Part shown: positions 1-10,069 of the stretch, piece after piece | Numbering within the stretch: the stretch's first letter is position 1 | Layout: the number at the start of each line of letters is the position of its first letter | NCBI GenBank assembly: GCA_019113345.1 | Contig: DXHQ01000078.1 | Coordinates: 1-64,000 of the forward strand | Source of the DNA: Candidatus Faecalibacterium intestinigallinarum | GTDB taxonomy: Bacteria > Bacillota > Clostridia > Oscillospirales > Ruminococcaceae | DNA: 64,000 nt | Reading direction: 5' to 3' | Made by a program: the position numbers and the translations under genes | Notes under the pieces: model-generated | Told to the model about the DNA's origin: nothing | What the model saw: the letters and a program-made list of their open reading frames with translations, nothing else | Database searches by the model: none

Positions 1-14
1 GGGTCCGCCCCAGC

Positions 15-1040
15 TCAGGACTGGCAGGCGGTGATGAGGCTCATCTTGTAGACCTCGTCGGCGTTGCAGCCGCGGGACAGGTCGTTGATGGGGGCGTTCA
101 GGCCCTGCAGGATGGGGCCGTAGGCCGCGTAGCCGCCCAGGCGCTGGGCGATCTTGTAGCCGATGTTGCCGGCCTCGATGCAGGGGAAGATGAAGGTGTT
201 GGCCTGGCCGGCGACGGCGCTGCCCTTGCACTTGGTCTTGGCGACCTCGGGCGAGACGGCGGCGTCGAACTGCAGCTCGCCGTCGATGGCGAGGTCGGGG
301 GCCAGCTCCTGGGCCTTGATGGTGGCATCGTGGCTCAGCGCGACGGTGCCGCCCTTGCCCGAGCCCTTGGTGGAGAAGCTCAGGACGGCCACCTTCGGGT
401 CGATGCCGAAGATCTTGGCGGTCTTGGCGGTCTCGACCACCACTTCAGCCAGCTTGGCGGCGGCCGGCATCTTGACCTCGCCGGTGGCCTTGTCGACGGT
501 GTCCTGATAGTCGATGTTGATGGCGCAGTCGCCCATGGCGATCCGCTTGAGGCCCTCTTCGCCCCAGTCGCGGTCCAGAATGAAGCAGGAACTGACCAGG
601 TGCGCGCCCTTCTTGGTCTTAATCAGCTGCAGGGCGGGGCGGACGGTGTCCGCGGTGGAATAGGTGGCGCCGCCCAGCAGGCAGTCGGCCTTGCCCATCT
701 TGACCAGCATGGTGCCGAAGTAGTTGGACTTTTTGAGCAGGGCGCGGCACTCGTCGGCGGTCATCTTGCCCTTGCGCAGCTCGACCATGGTGTTGACCAT
801 GTCCTCAAAGCCCTCGTAGGTATCGGGGTCGATAATCTCAGCGCCCGCAATGTCAAAGCCGCCCGCCGCAGCCGCAGCCTCGCACTCGGCCTTGTTGCCG
901 ACCATGACGACCTTCAGGATCTTCTCGGCCAGCAGCTTGCTGGCTGCCTCCAGAATGCGGGGGTCGCTGCCCTCGGTGAAAACGATGGTCTTGGGGTTTG
1001 CCTTCAGCTGCTCTACCAGCGGCGCAAACATATCTGCCAT
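15..1040 (-). CDS. pta: phosphate acetyltransferase
   Basis: Protein MADMFAPLVEQLKANPKTIVFTEGSDPRILEAASKL... with PTA-type N-terminus and C-terminal GGYAAYGPILQGLNAPINDLSRGC. ORF track start at 1094 trimmed to the internal Met at 1040. Confidence 0.95.
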   Translation of the reverse strand: MADMFAPLVEQLKANPKTIVFTEGSDPRILEAASKLLAEKILKVVMVGNKAECEAAAAAGGFDIAGAEIIDPDTYEGFEDMVNTMVELRKGKMTADECRALLKKSNYFGTMLVKMGKADCLLGGATYSTADTVRPALQLIKTKKGAHLVSSCFILDRDWGEEGLKRIAMGDCAINIDYQDTVDKATGEVKMPAAAKLAEVVVETAKTAKIFGIDPKVAVLSFSTKGSGKGGTVALSHDATIKAQELAPDLAIDGELQFDAAVSPEVAKTKCKGSAVAGQANTFIFPCIEAGNIGYKIAQRLGGYAAYGPILQGLNAPINDLSRGCNADEVYKMSLITACQS

Positions 1041-1293
1041 TTTGATTACCTCCGATATCGTTCCAATGTAATGACGCCGTGTTGGACACAACACGCTCTT
1101 TCCCTCTTATTTTAACACAAGAAGCCAAAACTTCAATACAGAATCCGAATTTTCTATGAAATTTTGCGGTTTTGGCGCGCCCTGCCGGCCGCGTCGCCGC
1201 CCGTCCGCTTGACATCGGCCCCAAACCGGTGCAAAATAAAAGACAGCCGGGCGGCGGCCGCCCCCGGCAAATGATTGAAAAGAAAGAGGGAAT

Positions 1294-1992
1294 GTGATGA
1301 AACGCAAAGCGCTGCAGGCCGCCTTCCCCTACACCCTGCCGATCTGCGTCGGCTTTCTGTTTTTGGGGCTTTCCTACGGCTTTCTGATGCGCAGCGAGGG
1401 GTTTTCCTTTGTCTATCCCTTGCTGATGAGCCTGTTTATCTTTGCCGGCTCGATGGAGTTTTTGACGGTGGAGCTGCTTTTGTCGGCCTACGACCCCCTG
1501 CACGCCTTTCTGCTGGCGCTGATGGTCAACGCGCGGCATCTGTTCTACGGGCTGTCCATGCTGCAGAAGTACAAAAACACCGGCTGGAAAAAGTTCTACC
1601 TCATCTTTGGGATGTGCGACGAGTCCTTTTCCATCAACTGCACCGTCACCCCGCCGGAGGGGGTGGACAGAGGGTGGTTCATGTTCTTTGTCACCCTGCT
1701 CAACCACATCTACTGGGTGACCGGGGCCACCGCCGGGGCTCTGCTGGGCTATGTCATCCACTTTGACACCACCGGCATCGAGTTCGTCATGACCGCCCTG
1801 TTTGTGGTCATGTTCCTCAACCAGTGGGAGGAGGCCAAAGACCACCGCCCCGCCCTGGTGGGGCTGGGCTGCTCGCTGGCCTGCCTGCTGCTTTTCGGCA
1901 GCGGCAGCTTCATCGTGCCGGCCATGGCGCTGATCATCCTCAGCTTCCTGCTCACCCGCAGGACCTTTGTCCGGGAGGTGAAGCGGCCATGA
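1294..1992 (+). CDS. azlC: AzlC family branched-chain amino acid permease
   Basis: [29 protein letters not shown]...[13 protein letters not shown] typical of AzlC; followed by AzlD. GTG 1294 or ATG 1297 start. Confidence 0.9.
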   Translation: MMKRKALQAAFPYTLPICVGFLFLGLSYGFLMRSEGFSFVYPLLMSLFIFAGSMEFLTVELLLSAYDPLHAFLLALMVNARHLFYGLSMLQKYKNTGWKKFYLIFGMCDESFSINCTVTPPEGVDRGWFMFFVTLLNHIYWVTGATAGALLGYVIHFDTTGIEFVMTALFVVMFLNQWEEAKDHRPALVGLGCSLACLLLFGSGSFIVPAMALIILSFLLTRRTFVREVKRP

Positions 1993-2321
1993 CCATGACC
2001 CTTTCGCAGAGCGTCCTGACCATCCTGGCGGTGGTTGCCGCCACCATGCTGACCCGCTTTCTCCCCTCCCTCCTCTTCCCGGAGGACAAAACGCCCCCCG
2101 CCGCCGTCACCTACCTCGGCGGCGTGCTGCCCTGCGCGGTGATCGGGCTGCTGGTGGTCTACTGCCTGAAAGACGCCGTCTTTGCCGGCTGGCACGGCCT
2201 GCCGGAACTGATCGCCATCCTCTTCATCGCGGCGCTGCACAGGTGGAAAAAGAACACCCTGCTCAGCATCGCCGGCGGCACCATCCTGTACATGATCCTG
2301 GTGCAGAAAATCTTTGTCTGA
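1989..2321 (+). CDS. azlD: AzlD domain-containing branched-chain amino acid transport protein
   Basis: Small hydrophobic protein [31 protein letters not shown]..., overlaps the azlC stop by 4 bp. Confidence 0.9.
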   Translation: MTMTLSQSVLTILAVVAATMLTRFLPSLLFPEDKTPPAAVTYLGGVLPCAVIGLLVVYCLKDAVFAGWHGLPELIAILFIAALHRWKKNTLLSIAGGTILYMILVQKIFV

Positions 2322-2337
2322 TTCGGAGGGAAACACC

Positions 2338-2922
2338 ATGAACAAACTTTCCAAACAGGACGCCTGGGCCCTGCTGGCCCGCTACACCGAGACGCCCGCC
2401 CTGCAAAAGCACGCTCTGCAGGTGGCCGCCGCCATGGAGCACTTCGCCCACCTCGCCGGCCCCGGCGAGGACCCCGAGGTCTGGTGGGCCGCCGGCCTGC
2501 TGCACGACCTCGACTACGAAAAGTACCCCGAGGAGCACTGCAAAAAGAGCGAAGAACTGATGCGGGCCGCCGGCCTGGACGAGGTCTACATCCGGGCCAT
2601 GCTCTGCCACGGCTACGGTCTGGTCACCGACACAAAGCCCGAAAGCCGGCTGGAAAAGACCCTCTACACCGTCGACGAACTGACCGGCCTTATCAACGCG
2701 GCCTGCCTGGTCCGCCCCTCCAAAAGCGTGCTGGACCTCGAGGTCAAGTCGGTCAAGAAGAAATTCAAGGACAAGGCGTTCGCCGCCGGGGTCAACCGCG
2801 AGGTGATCCGCAAGGGCTGCGAGATGCTGGGGGTCTCCCTCGACGACGTCATCCGCGAGACCATCGAGGGGCTGAAGGAGCACGCCGAGGAAGTCGGGCT
2901 GAAAGGCAGCGCCGTGCTCTGA
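2338..2922 (+). CDS. HD domain-containing hydrolase
   Basis: HALQVAAAMEHFA...WWAAGLLHDLDYEKYPEEHCKKSEE: HD-domain signature. Confidence 0.88.
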   Translation: MNKLSKQDAWALLARYTETPALQKHALQVAAAMEHFAHLAGPGEDPEVWWAAGLLHDLDYEKYPEEHCKKSEELMRAAGLDEVYIRAMLCHGYGLVTDTKPESRLEKTLYTVDELTGLINAACLVRPSKSVLDLEVKSVKKKFKDKAFAAGVNREVIRKGCEMLGVSLDDVIRETIEGLKEHAEEVGLKGSAVL

Positions 2923-2950
2923 CCTCCCCGCCGCGCCGTCCGGATACACA

Positions 2951-2996
2951 GAAACGCGCCGCAGAGTTTTGGCTGGCTCTGCGGCGCGTTTCTTCT
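2951..2996. terminator. intrinsic terminator (possibly bidirectional)
   Basis: AAACGCGCCGCAGAG-loop-CTCTGCGGCGCGTTTCTT between convergent genes. Confidence 0.85.
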
Positions 2997-3019
2997 TATG
3001 ATGAAGTGGGGATGTCGAT

Positions 3020-3259
3020 TCAGCAGTCGCCGGCGTAGTAACACACCACCCGCATATAATCCCGCCCATTGGGGATGACAAGGGTGATGGGCAGCTCGCC
3101 CCGGTTTTGGCGGTACTGCGCGCGCAGACCGTCCTGCAGCCGGTAGGCCCGCCGGATATCGGTCCGGCTGCCGTCCGGGCCGATCTGGTACACCGCGCCC
3201 TCGCAGCCGTTGACCACATCCAAAAACCGCTCCATGTTCAAAATCTTCAGTTTCATCAT
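3020..3259 (-). CDS. small hypothetical protein (79 aa)
   Basis: ORF MMKLKILNMERFLDVVNGCEGAVYQIGPDGSRTD...; plausible RBS, flanked by terminator. Confidence 0.7.
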   Translation of the reverse strand: MMKLKILNMERFLDVVNGCEGAVYQIGPDGSRTDIRRAYRLQDGLRAQYRQNRGELPITLVIPNGRDYMRVVCYYAGDC

Positions 3260-3336
3260 CCGGACCGCCTCCCTTTCCTGTATCTGCTGCCGTTTACAGG
3301 TATCATTATAGTGCAGTCCGCGCCGATAAAATAGCC

Positions 3337-4260
3337 TTATTCCTGCCCAGTTTTATCACCATCCTGCCATTTGCGGCGATACTCGGAGGGGGTGCAGCCC
3401 ATCGCCTCCCGGAACAGCTTGCCGAAATAGCTGCTGCTGCCAAGGCCGCAGGCCCGCCCGACTTCGGTCAGGGATTCGCTGCTGCGGGCCAGCATCTCGC
3501 AGGCCATCTGCAGCCGGTAAGACTGGATGTACGCCGCCGGGGTGGTATGCAGGCAGTCGCGGAAGAGCCGGAAGCAGGCCCGCTCGCTGAGATAGGCCGA
3601 GGCCGCCAGTTCCGTCACCGAGATCTTTTCGGCGTAGTGTTCGTGGATATAGACCAGCAGGGCCTTGATCTTTTCGCTGGAGCAGCCGGGGCGGGCGGGC
3701 TGCTCCAGCTGCGGGCGGGCCTGTTCAAGCAGCCTCAGCCATATCTCGGACAGGGCGCTGCGCAGCCGCAGCTCGCAGCCGTCCGCCGCCTCGGACAGGG
3801 AAAACGCCGCCCGGATGTCCGCAAGCAGCGCCGCCTGGGCGGGGTCTGCGGGGGAAAGGGCGATCAGCTCCACCTGCGGCGCCGCCGTCAGGGGCAGGAC
3901 GTATTTCTGCCCGATCCGGCTGCCCGGCTCCCCGGCGATGAGGGAAGGGTCGAACAGGTGAACCAGCTGCACATTTTCCCCCGCACGGCCCACCGGCCGG
4001 GTCATGTGCAGGACGCCCGTGTTGACAAAGCCGCCCGACCCGGCCGGAAAGAGGGCCCTTCCCTGCGGGGTGCTGTATTCCAGCGCGCCGCTTTCCATAT
4101 AGAACAGCTCGACCGCCCTGTGCCAGTGCCAGGGGACCAGCCGTTCGGGGTAGCAGTCCAGCTCCGCCCGGGAGGCAATGTAGGGGAAATCCGGCGCAAA
4201 ATCGGGCAGGCGCTCTTCCCTGCTGCCGGCGTGAAACTCAATGCCGCGGACTTGTTTCAT
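3337..4260 (-). CDS. AraC family transcriptional regulator (cupin + AraC HTH)
   Basis: C-terminal ISVTELAASAYLSERACFRLFRDCLHTTPAAYIQSYRLQMACEMLARSSESLTEVGRACGLGSSSYFGKLFREAMGCTPSEYRR. Confidence 0.93.
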   Translation of the reverse strand: MKQVRGIEFHAGSREERLPDFAPDFPYIASRAELDCYPERLVPWHWHRAVELFYMESGALEYSTPQGRALFPAGSGGFVNTGVLHMTRPVGRAGENVQLVHLFDPSLIAGEPGSRIGQKYVLPLTAAPQVELIALSPADPAQAALLADIRAAFSLSEAADGCELRLRSALSEIWLRLLEQARPQLEQPARPGCSSEKIKALLVYIHEHYAEKISVTELAASAYLSERACFRLFRDCLHTTPAAYIQSYRLQMACEMLARSSESLTEVGRACGLGSSSYFGKLFREAMGCTPSEYRRKWQDGDKTGQE

Positions 4261-4341
4261 GGCGCATATCCTCCTTGCGCAAAAATGCGCCGCCGGCTTT
4301 CAGAGAAAGCGCAGCGGCGCACGCCGTTTCCTGCATGGGGG

Positions 4342-5550
4342 TCAGCCTTCGGCGTCCTCTTTCTCCTCGGCTTCGAGAGCCTGATTGATGAGGGCGTCCA
4401 TCGTCTCGGCCTGCGCGGCGGCCTTCTGGCTCTCGATGCGGGCGTTGACCGTCTCCTTGAGCAGGATGTAGACCACCGCCATCACCGGGATGAAGAAGAT
4501 CATGCCCAGGATGCCGAACGCCGCGCCGCCCACCAGGACGGCGATGACCGTCCACAGCGGTTCAAGCCCCACCGAGCTGCCCACCACATGGGGGTAGATG
4601 AACTGATTTTCGATGAACTGCACCACCTGATAGACCACCAGGCAGAGCACCGCCTGCAGAGGGTTGACCAGCAGGATGAGGGCCACCCCGATGCCGCAGG
4701 AGAGGAAAGCGCCGATATACGGGATAAAGGCGCAGACCGCCGTCAGCACCGCGATCAGGCTGGCGTAGGGGATGCGGAAGACCGACAGCGCAATGAACAT
4801 CAAAAAGCCCAGCAGGCAGGACTCGATGGACTGCCCGCCCAAAAACTTGCCGAACACTTCCCGGATGAGGGTGCCGACGTGCCAGATCTTGTCGCCCAGC
4901 TCGGGGCTGACAAAGGCGTAGAGCAGCTTGCGGCACTGGCGGGAGAGGTTCTCCTTGTCGATCAGGATATACAGGGCGATGACGGTCGAGAACAGAGCGT
5001 TGCCCAGCACCGAGATGGTGGCGCTGACCGCGCCGACCAGGGTGCCCAGCATACTGGTGGCCCCGCTCAGCATCTGGCCGGCCAGCTCCTTGAAGTCGAT
5101 GGCCGCAAAGTCGATGGCGGCCAGCTGCTGCTCCATCCAGGTGGTGTCGATGCCCATGCTGTAGAGGTAATCCATCAGGGCGGGCAGGCTCTCCTGGATC
5201 TGGGCGATGACACTCATGATCGACTTGCGCAGCTCGGGGATCAGCATCAGCACCGCCAGCGCCACCACCACCAGGATGCAGACAAAGGTCAGCAGCAGGC
5301 TGACCATCCGCAGGGCCTTGCCGGCCTTTTCGGGGTGCTTGCGGTAGAGCAGCTTTTTCAGCCCGTTTTCGATGGCAGTCATGGGCACGTTGAGCAGAAA
5401 GGCGATGATGCCGCCGATCACCGCCGGGGTGCACAGCCCCACCAGCCCGCTGAGCCAGTGCAGCACCGTATTGAAATGGGTCAGCCCGAAGTAAAAGGCG
5501 ATGCCTCCAAAGACGAGGATCGCCGCAAAGCGTTGGTTCTGTCGTTCCAT
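4342..5550 (-). CDS. AI-2E family transporter (UPF0118 membrane protein)
   Basis: Multi-TM protein with AVCAFIPYIGAFLSCGIGVALILL and QFIENQFIYPHVVGSSVGLEPLWTVIAVLVGGAAFGILGMIFFIPVMAVVYILLKE. Start set at Met 5550. Confidence 0.93.
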   Translation of the reverse strand: MERQNQRFAAILVFGGIAFYFGLTHFNTVLHWLSGLVGLCTPAVIGGIIAFLLNVPMTAIENGLKKLLYRKHPEKAGKALRMVSLLLTFVCILVVVALAVLMLIPELRKSIMSVIAQIQESLPALMDYLYSMGIDTTWMEQQLAAIDFAAIDFKELAGQMLSGATSMLGTLVGAVSATISVLGNALFSTVIALYILIDKENLSRQCRKLLYAFVSPELGDKIWHVGTLIREVFGKFLGGQSIESCLLGFLMFIALSVFRIPYASLIAVLTAVCAFIPYIGAFLSCGIGVALILLVNPLQAVLCLVVYQVVQFIENQFIYPHVVGSSVGLEPLWTVIAVLVGGAAFGILGMIFFIPVMAVVYILLKETVNARIESQKAAAQAETMDALINQALEAEEKEDAEG

Positions 5551-5741
5551 GCAAGTTCTCCCGATGCGTTTTTGGTCCGGCAGCGCCGCCGCCCGCCCGC
5601 GCGGCGGGGGCAGGTCTGCCCGTATAAATCCATTATGCACGGATTTGCGGGCAAGGTCAATAGATGGGACGCAGAATTTGTGGAATATTCACTTTATTTA
5701 TGCTATAGTAATAGACAGGAAACATTTGAGAGTCTGTCAGA

Positions 5742-6329
5742 ATGGAGAAAAAACGCGCTATGGATCTGCAAACCTTACAGGAAAAATGCGCAGCCTGCAC
5801 CCGCTGCTCTCTGTGCGAGACCCGCCAGCATGTGGTCTTCGGGCAGGGCGCGGCCGACGCCGAGGTGCTGTTTGTGGGCGAGGGCCCCGGTCAGAGCGAG
5901 GACGAGCAGGGCCTGCCCTTTGTGGGGCGCAGCGGCCAGCTGCTGGACAAGTACCTCTTTGCCATCGACCTGGACCGGAACAAAAACTGCTACATTGCCA
6001 ACATCGTCAAGTGCCGGCCGCCCCGCAACCGCGACCCCCTGCCCGAGGAGAGCGAAGCCTGTATGCCCTGGCTGCGGGAGCAGTTCCGCATCCTGCGGCC
6101 CAGGATCGTGGTCTGCCTGGGGCGGATCGCGGCCCAGCGGATGATCCGGCCCGGCTTTTCGGTGACAAAGGAACACGGCGTCTTTGTGGACAAGGGCGGG
6201 GTGGCCTTTATGGGCACCTTCCACCCGGCGGCGCTGCTGCGCCAGCCCCAGAACAAACCCCTGGCCTTTGCGGATTTTGCGGCGCTGCGGGACAAGATCG
6301 GCGAAGTGTGCCGGCACACCTATCTTTGA
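5742..6329 (+). CDS. type-4 uracil-DNA glycosylase
   Basis: CAACTRCSLCETR Fe-S cysteines, VLFVGEGPGQSEDEQGLPFVGRSGQLLD, IANIVKCRPPRNRDP, TFHPAALLR. Confidence 0.95.
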   Translation: MEKKRAMDLQTLQEKCAACTRCSLCETRQHVVFGQGAADAEVLFVGEGPGQSEDEQGLPFVGRSGQLLDKYLFAIDLDRNKNCYIANIVKCRPPRNRDPLPEESEACMPWLREQFRILRPRIVVCLGRIAAQRMIRPGFSVTKEHGVFVDKGGVAFMGTFHPAALLRQPQNKPLAFADFAALRDKIGEVCRHTYL

Positions 6330-6393
6330 GCCTGTTTTTGTGGCATTCCGCCTCGCTTTTGCATACCTTGTGCCAAAAGCGAGGTGTTCTACT

Positions 6394-7473
6394 ATGGAAA
6401 TAAAGTGTCCGCAATCGGTCGATTTCTTTCTCGGCACCACCACCCCGGCCGGCTTCAAGGGCTACTTCCGGCAGCTGGGGCAGGAGAGCGGGATGCAGCT
6501 CTATCTGCTCAAGAGCGGGCCGGGCTGCGGCAAGTCCACCCTGATGAAACAGCTGGCCCAGCTTTCGGCGGGGCCGGTCCAGCGCATCCACTGCGCAAGC
6601 GACCCCGACAGCCTGGACGGCGTGGTCTTCTGCGACAAGTCCGCCGCCATCCTGGACGCCACCGCCCCCCACACCCTCGAGCCGCTGGCCCCCGGCGCGG
6701 ACGAGGTGGTGGTCAGCCTCTACCACACCATCTCCCCCGAGGCGCTGCGCCCCCACCGGGAAGAGATACGGGCCCTCTTTGCCCAGAACGCCGCCCTGCG
6801 CGGCCGGGCCGCCCGGTACATCGCCTCGGCGGGCAGCCTGCTTTTGGACAGCCGCCGGGCCGAGGCGTGCAGCACCGACTTTGAAAAGGTGCGCCGCTAT
6901 GTCAAGCGGCTGGCCGCCCGGCTGCTGCCCCGCAAAGGCGGCGCGGGCAGCGAGCAGATCCGGCTGCTGTCGGCCGTCACCCCGCAGGGGCCCGTCTTTT
7001 ACAGCCAGACCATCCGCGCCCTGGCCGACCGGTCCATCGTATTCCGGGACGAATACGGCGCGGCCTCCCGCTTTCTGCTCGAACAGATCCGCGCCGAGGC
7101 GCTGGCCCGCGGGTACGAGATCATCACCTGCCCCTGCGCCCTCCACCCCGAGGACAAGATCGACCACGTTCTGATCCCCTCCCTCCGGCTGGCCTTTGTC
7201 ACCGACAACGGCTGGCACTCGGCCCCCCTGCCGGGGCAGCAGGCGGTGCGGTGCAGCCGCTTCTGGGATAAATCCAACCTCTCGAGCTTCCGGGCGCGGC
7301 TGCGGTTCAACGCCCGCGCCGCCCAGGAACTGGTGCAGCAGGCGGTCGACCTGATGGCCAGCGCCAAAGCCTGCCACGACGAGCTGGAGAGCTATTACCG
7401 CGCCGCCGTCGACTTCGAGGCGGTGGAGCAGGCCGCCCGCGACTGCGCCCGCCGCATCGGGCTGACAACGTAA
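6394..7473 (+). CDS. P-loop ATPase, PRK06851-like, with duplicated NTPase domain
   Basis: LYLLKSGPGCGKSTLMKQLAQ Walker A; DPDSLDGVVFCDKSAAILDATAPH; a diverged second copy in the C-terminal half. Confidence 0.8.
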   Translation: MEIKCPQSVDFFLGTTTPAGFKGYFRQLGQESGMQLYLLKSGPGCGKSTLMKQLAQLSAGPVQRIHCASDPDSLDGVVFCDKSAAILDATAPHTLEPLAPGADEVVVSLYHTISPEALRPHREEIRALFAQNAALRGRAARYIASAGSLLLDSRRAEACSTDFEKVRRYVKRLAARLLPRKGGAGSEQIRLLSAVTPQGPVFYSQTIRALADRSIVFRDEYGAASRFLLEQIRAEALARGYEIITCPCALHPEDKIDHVLIPSLRLAFVTDNGWHSAPLPGQQAVRCSRFWDKSNLSSFRARLRFNARAAQELVQQAVDLMASAKACHDELESYYRAAVDFEAVEQAARDCARRIGLTT

Positions 7474-7492
7474 TTGCAAGGAAGGTGAAACC

Positions 7493-10006
7493 ATGCAGCA
7501 GATCCGTCTGGCCGTCCGCCAGCTGGTGGAGTTTCTGCTCCAGACCGGGGACATCGACAGCCGCTTTGCCGGCTTCGACCGGGCCAACGAAGGAGCCCGC
7601 ATCCACCGCAAACTGCAAAAGCAGGCCGGGGAAGGCTACCGGGCCGAGGTCTTTCTCTCGGGCAGCCGGGAGCTGGACGGCATCCGCTGCACCGTCGAGG
7701 GGCGGGCCGACGGCATCTTCACCGACGGGGAGGGCCGCGCCGCCATCGACGAGATCAAATCGACCACCGTCCCCGCCGAAGAGATCACCGGGGAGATGAA
7801 TCCCTGCCACTGGGCCCAGGGGATGGTCTACGCGGCCCTCTATACGGCCCAGGAAGACCTGGCCGAAGCGGCCGTCCGGCTGACTTACTACCAGGTCGAC
7901 GATGACAAGACATTCTACTTTACACGACAGTTTCCCCGCGCAGAGCTGGAAGAATTTCTCCTCGGGCTGCTGCGGCAGTACCTGCCCTGGGCCCGCCGGC
8001 AGCTGGACTGGAACGCCGCCCGCACGGCCTGTCTGCGGGCCATGCGCTTCCCCTATCCAAGCTACCGCCCGGGGCAGCGCGCCCTCGCCGGCGAGGTCTA
8101 CCGGGCCTGCAAAACGGGGCGGGAGGCCGGGAAAGGCGGCTTCCGCCTGTTCTGCCAGGCGCCCACCGGCACCGGCAAGACCATGAGCGCCCTCTTCCCC
8201 GCCATGAAGGCGATGGGCGAGGACAACGGTGAAAAGATATTTTACTTTACAGCCAGAACCACCGCCCGGGCGGCCGCCGAGGACGCCGTCTCCCTGCTGC
8301 GGCAGGCAAACCCGGGCCTTGTCTTTCGGGCGGTGACCCTGACCGCCAAGGAAAAGGTCTGCCTGTGCAGAAACGAGGCCGGCCGCCCGGTCTGTATGCC
8401 GGAGGCCTGCCCCTTCGCCAAAGGCTATTACGACCGCCGCAAGGACGCCCTGGCCTTTCTGCTGGACAGCGGCGGCCAGCTGGACCGCCCCGCCATCGAG
8501 GCGGCGGCCCGGCAGTTCACCGTCTGCCCCTTTGAGCTGGGGCTGGATCTGAGCGACTGGTCCGACCTGGTCATCGGGGACTACAACTACCTGTTCGACC
8601 CCACCGTCCATCTGCGGCGCTTTTTCGAGCTGGCCGGGGACTGGGTCTTTCTGATCGACGAGGCCCACAACCTGCCCGATCGGGCCCGGGAGATGTATTC
8701 CGCCGCCTTTGCCAAGAGCAGCCTCACCGAGGCCAAGCGCGCCCTGCTGCGGAGCAAAAGCGCCCTGAAGCGGCAGCTGCTCCGGGCCGACCGGGAGCTG
8801 CTGGCCCTCCGGCGGGCGGTGGAAGCCCTGGCTCCCCGGCAGCGCGGCGGCCCGGCGGCCGGCGCCGATGCGCCGCCGCAGCCGGAACAGCTGGGCTTTT
8901 GGGACGCGGCCCCCGACGAAACGAAGTCCGCTCCCTCCCCCGCCCTGCCTGCGCCCCTCTACGCGCAGGACGGCACCGTCTTTTTCAGGGAGCTGCCGCC
9001 GGCGGCGGTGCGGCCCCTGCACAGCCTGCTGCCCGCTTTGCAGGACTGGCTGGAGCAGGAGCCCGACCACCCCGCCCACGAACAGCTGCTCGACCTCTAT
9101 TTCTCCCTCCACGACCTGCTGCGCGCCGCCGAGCGGTACGACGAGCACTCGGTCACCCAGCTGACCGCCCGCGGCAGCGAGCTGACCATCCGGCTGCTCT
9201 GCCTCGACCCCTCCGCCTTTGTAGACGAGAGTCTGGCCAGCGGACGGACGGCGGTGCTGTTCAGCGCCACTCTGGTCCCGCCCGGCTACTACAAAAAGGT
9301 GCTGGGCTGCGCCGGGGCGCGGGCCGTCGCGCTGGAAAGCCCCTTCCCGCCGGAGCACCTCGGGCTCTACTGCCTGCCCGGCATCTCAACCCGCTATCGC
9401 CACCGGGAGGCCAGCGTCGGCGCCGTCTCGGACGCGCTGGCCGCTCTGGCCCGGGGCCGGGTGGGCAATTATCTGGCCTTCTTCCCCAGTTACGCCTATC
9501 TGCGGGCGGTCTGGGCCGACTTCACCGCCCGCTACCCCGACATCCGCACCGCCGCCCAGGAGAGCGGCCTGGATGAGGCCGGGCGGGCGGCCTTTCTGGC
9601 CCGGTTCGCCCCCGACCCCGCCGAGACCCTGCTCGGCTTTGGGGTGCTGGGCGGCGTCTTTGGGGAGGGGGTCGACCTTGTGGGCAGCCGGCTGATCGGC
9701 TGCGCCATCGTGGGGGTGGGGCTGCCGCAGGTCAGCCCCCGGCAGGAGATGCTGCGCCGCTACTTTGACGAAAAGGACGGCAGCGGCTTTGACTGCGCCT
9801 ATCGCTTTCCCGGCATGAACAAGGTGCTGCAGGCGGCGGGGCGGGTCATCCGCACCGAGAGCGACCGCGGCGTGGTGCTGCTGCTGGACGACCGCTTTGC
9901 GCAGGAGGGATACCGGCGGCTCTTCCCGCGGCACTGGGCCCATCTGCGCTATCTGCCCGGCACCCAGGCGCTGGAAAACGAGCTCGCCCGCTTCTGGGAC
10001 GCTTGA
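7493..10006 (+). CDS. ATP-dependent DNA helicase, DinG/XPD-type with N-terminal PD-(D/E)XK-like nuclease domain
   Basis: APTGTGKTMSALFP Walker A, IDEAHNL DEAH box, cysteine cluster CLCRNEAGRPVCMPEACPFAKGYYDR, C-terminal AAGRVIRTESDRGVVLLLDDRF; N-terminal EGRADGIF...AIDEIKST...WAQGMVYAALY. Confidence 0.9.
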   Translation: MQQIRLAVRQLVEFLLQTGDIDSRFAGFDRANEGARIHRKLQKQAGEGYRAEVFLSGSRELDGIRCTVEGRADGIFTDGEGRAAIDEIKSTTVPAEEITGEMNPCHWAQGMVYAALYTAQEDLAEAAVRLTYYQVDDDKTFYFTRQFPRAELEEFLLGLLRQYLPWARRQLDWNAARTACLRAMRFPYPSYRPGQRALAGEVYRACKTGREAGKGGFRLFCQAPTGTGKTMSALFPAMKAMGEDNGEKIFYFTARTTARAAAEDAVSLLRQANPGLVFRAVTLTAKEKVCLCRNEAGRPVCMPEACPFAKGYYDRRKDALAFLLDSGGQLDRPAIEAAARQFTVCPFELGLDLSDWSDLVIGDYNYLFDPTVHLRRFFELAGDWVFLIDEAHNLPDRAREMYSAAFAKSSLTEAKRALLRSKSALKRQLLRADRELLALRRAVEALAPRQRGGPAAGADAPPQPEQLGFWDAAPDETKSAPSPALPAPLYAQDGTVFFRELPPAAVRPLHSLLPALQDWLEQEPDHPAHEQLLDLYFSLHDLLRAAERYDEHSVTQLTARGSELTIRLLCLDPSAFVDESLASGRTAVLFSATLVPPGYYKKVLGCAGARAVALESPFPPEHLGLYCLPGISTRYRHREASVGAVSDALAALARGRVGNYLAFFPSYAYLRAVWADFTARYPDIRTAAQESGLDEAGRAAFLARFAPDPAETLLGFGVLGGVFGEGVDLVGSRLIGCAIVGVGLPQVSPRQEMLRRYFDEKDGSGFDCAYRFPGMNKVLQAAGRVIRTESDRGVVLLLDDRFAQEGYRRLFPRHWAHLRYLPGTQALENELARFWDA

Positions 10007-10069
10007 CAGCAGGCCGCCCCATCGGCTACAATAGGCGGGTAACAGGAAACGACGAAGGACGGAGGAATC

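Noticed and set aside
3547-6144. 865-aa plus-strand ORF opposite AraC and AI-2E transporter genes
   Set aside because: Gln/His/Asp-rich shadow frame; the opposite-strand genes are canonical.
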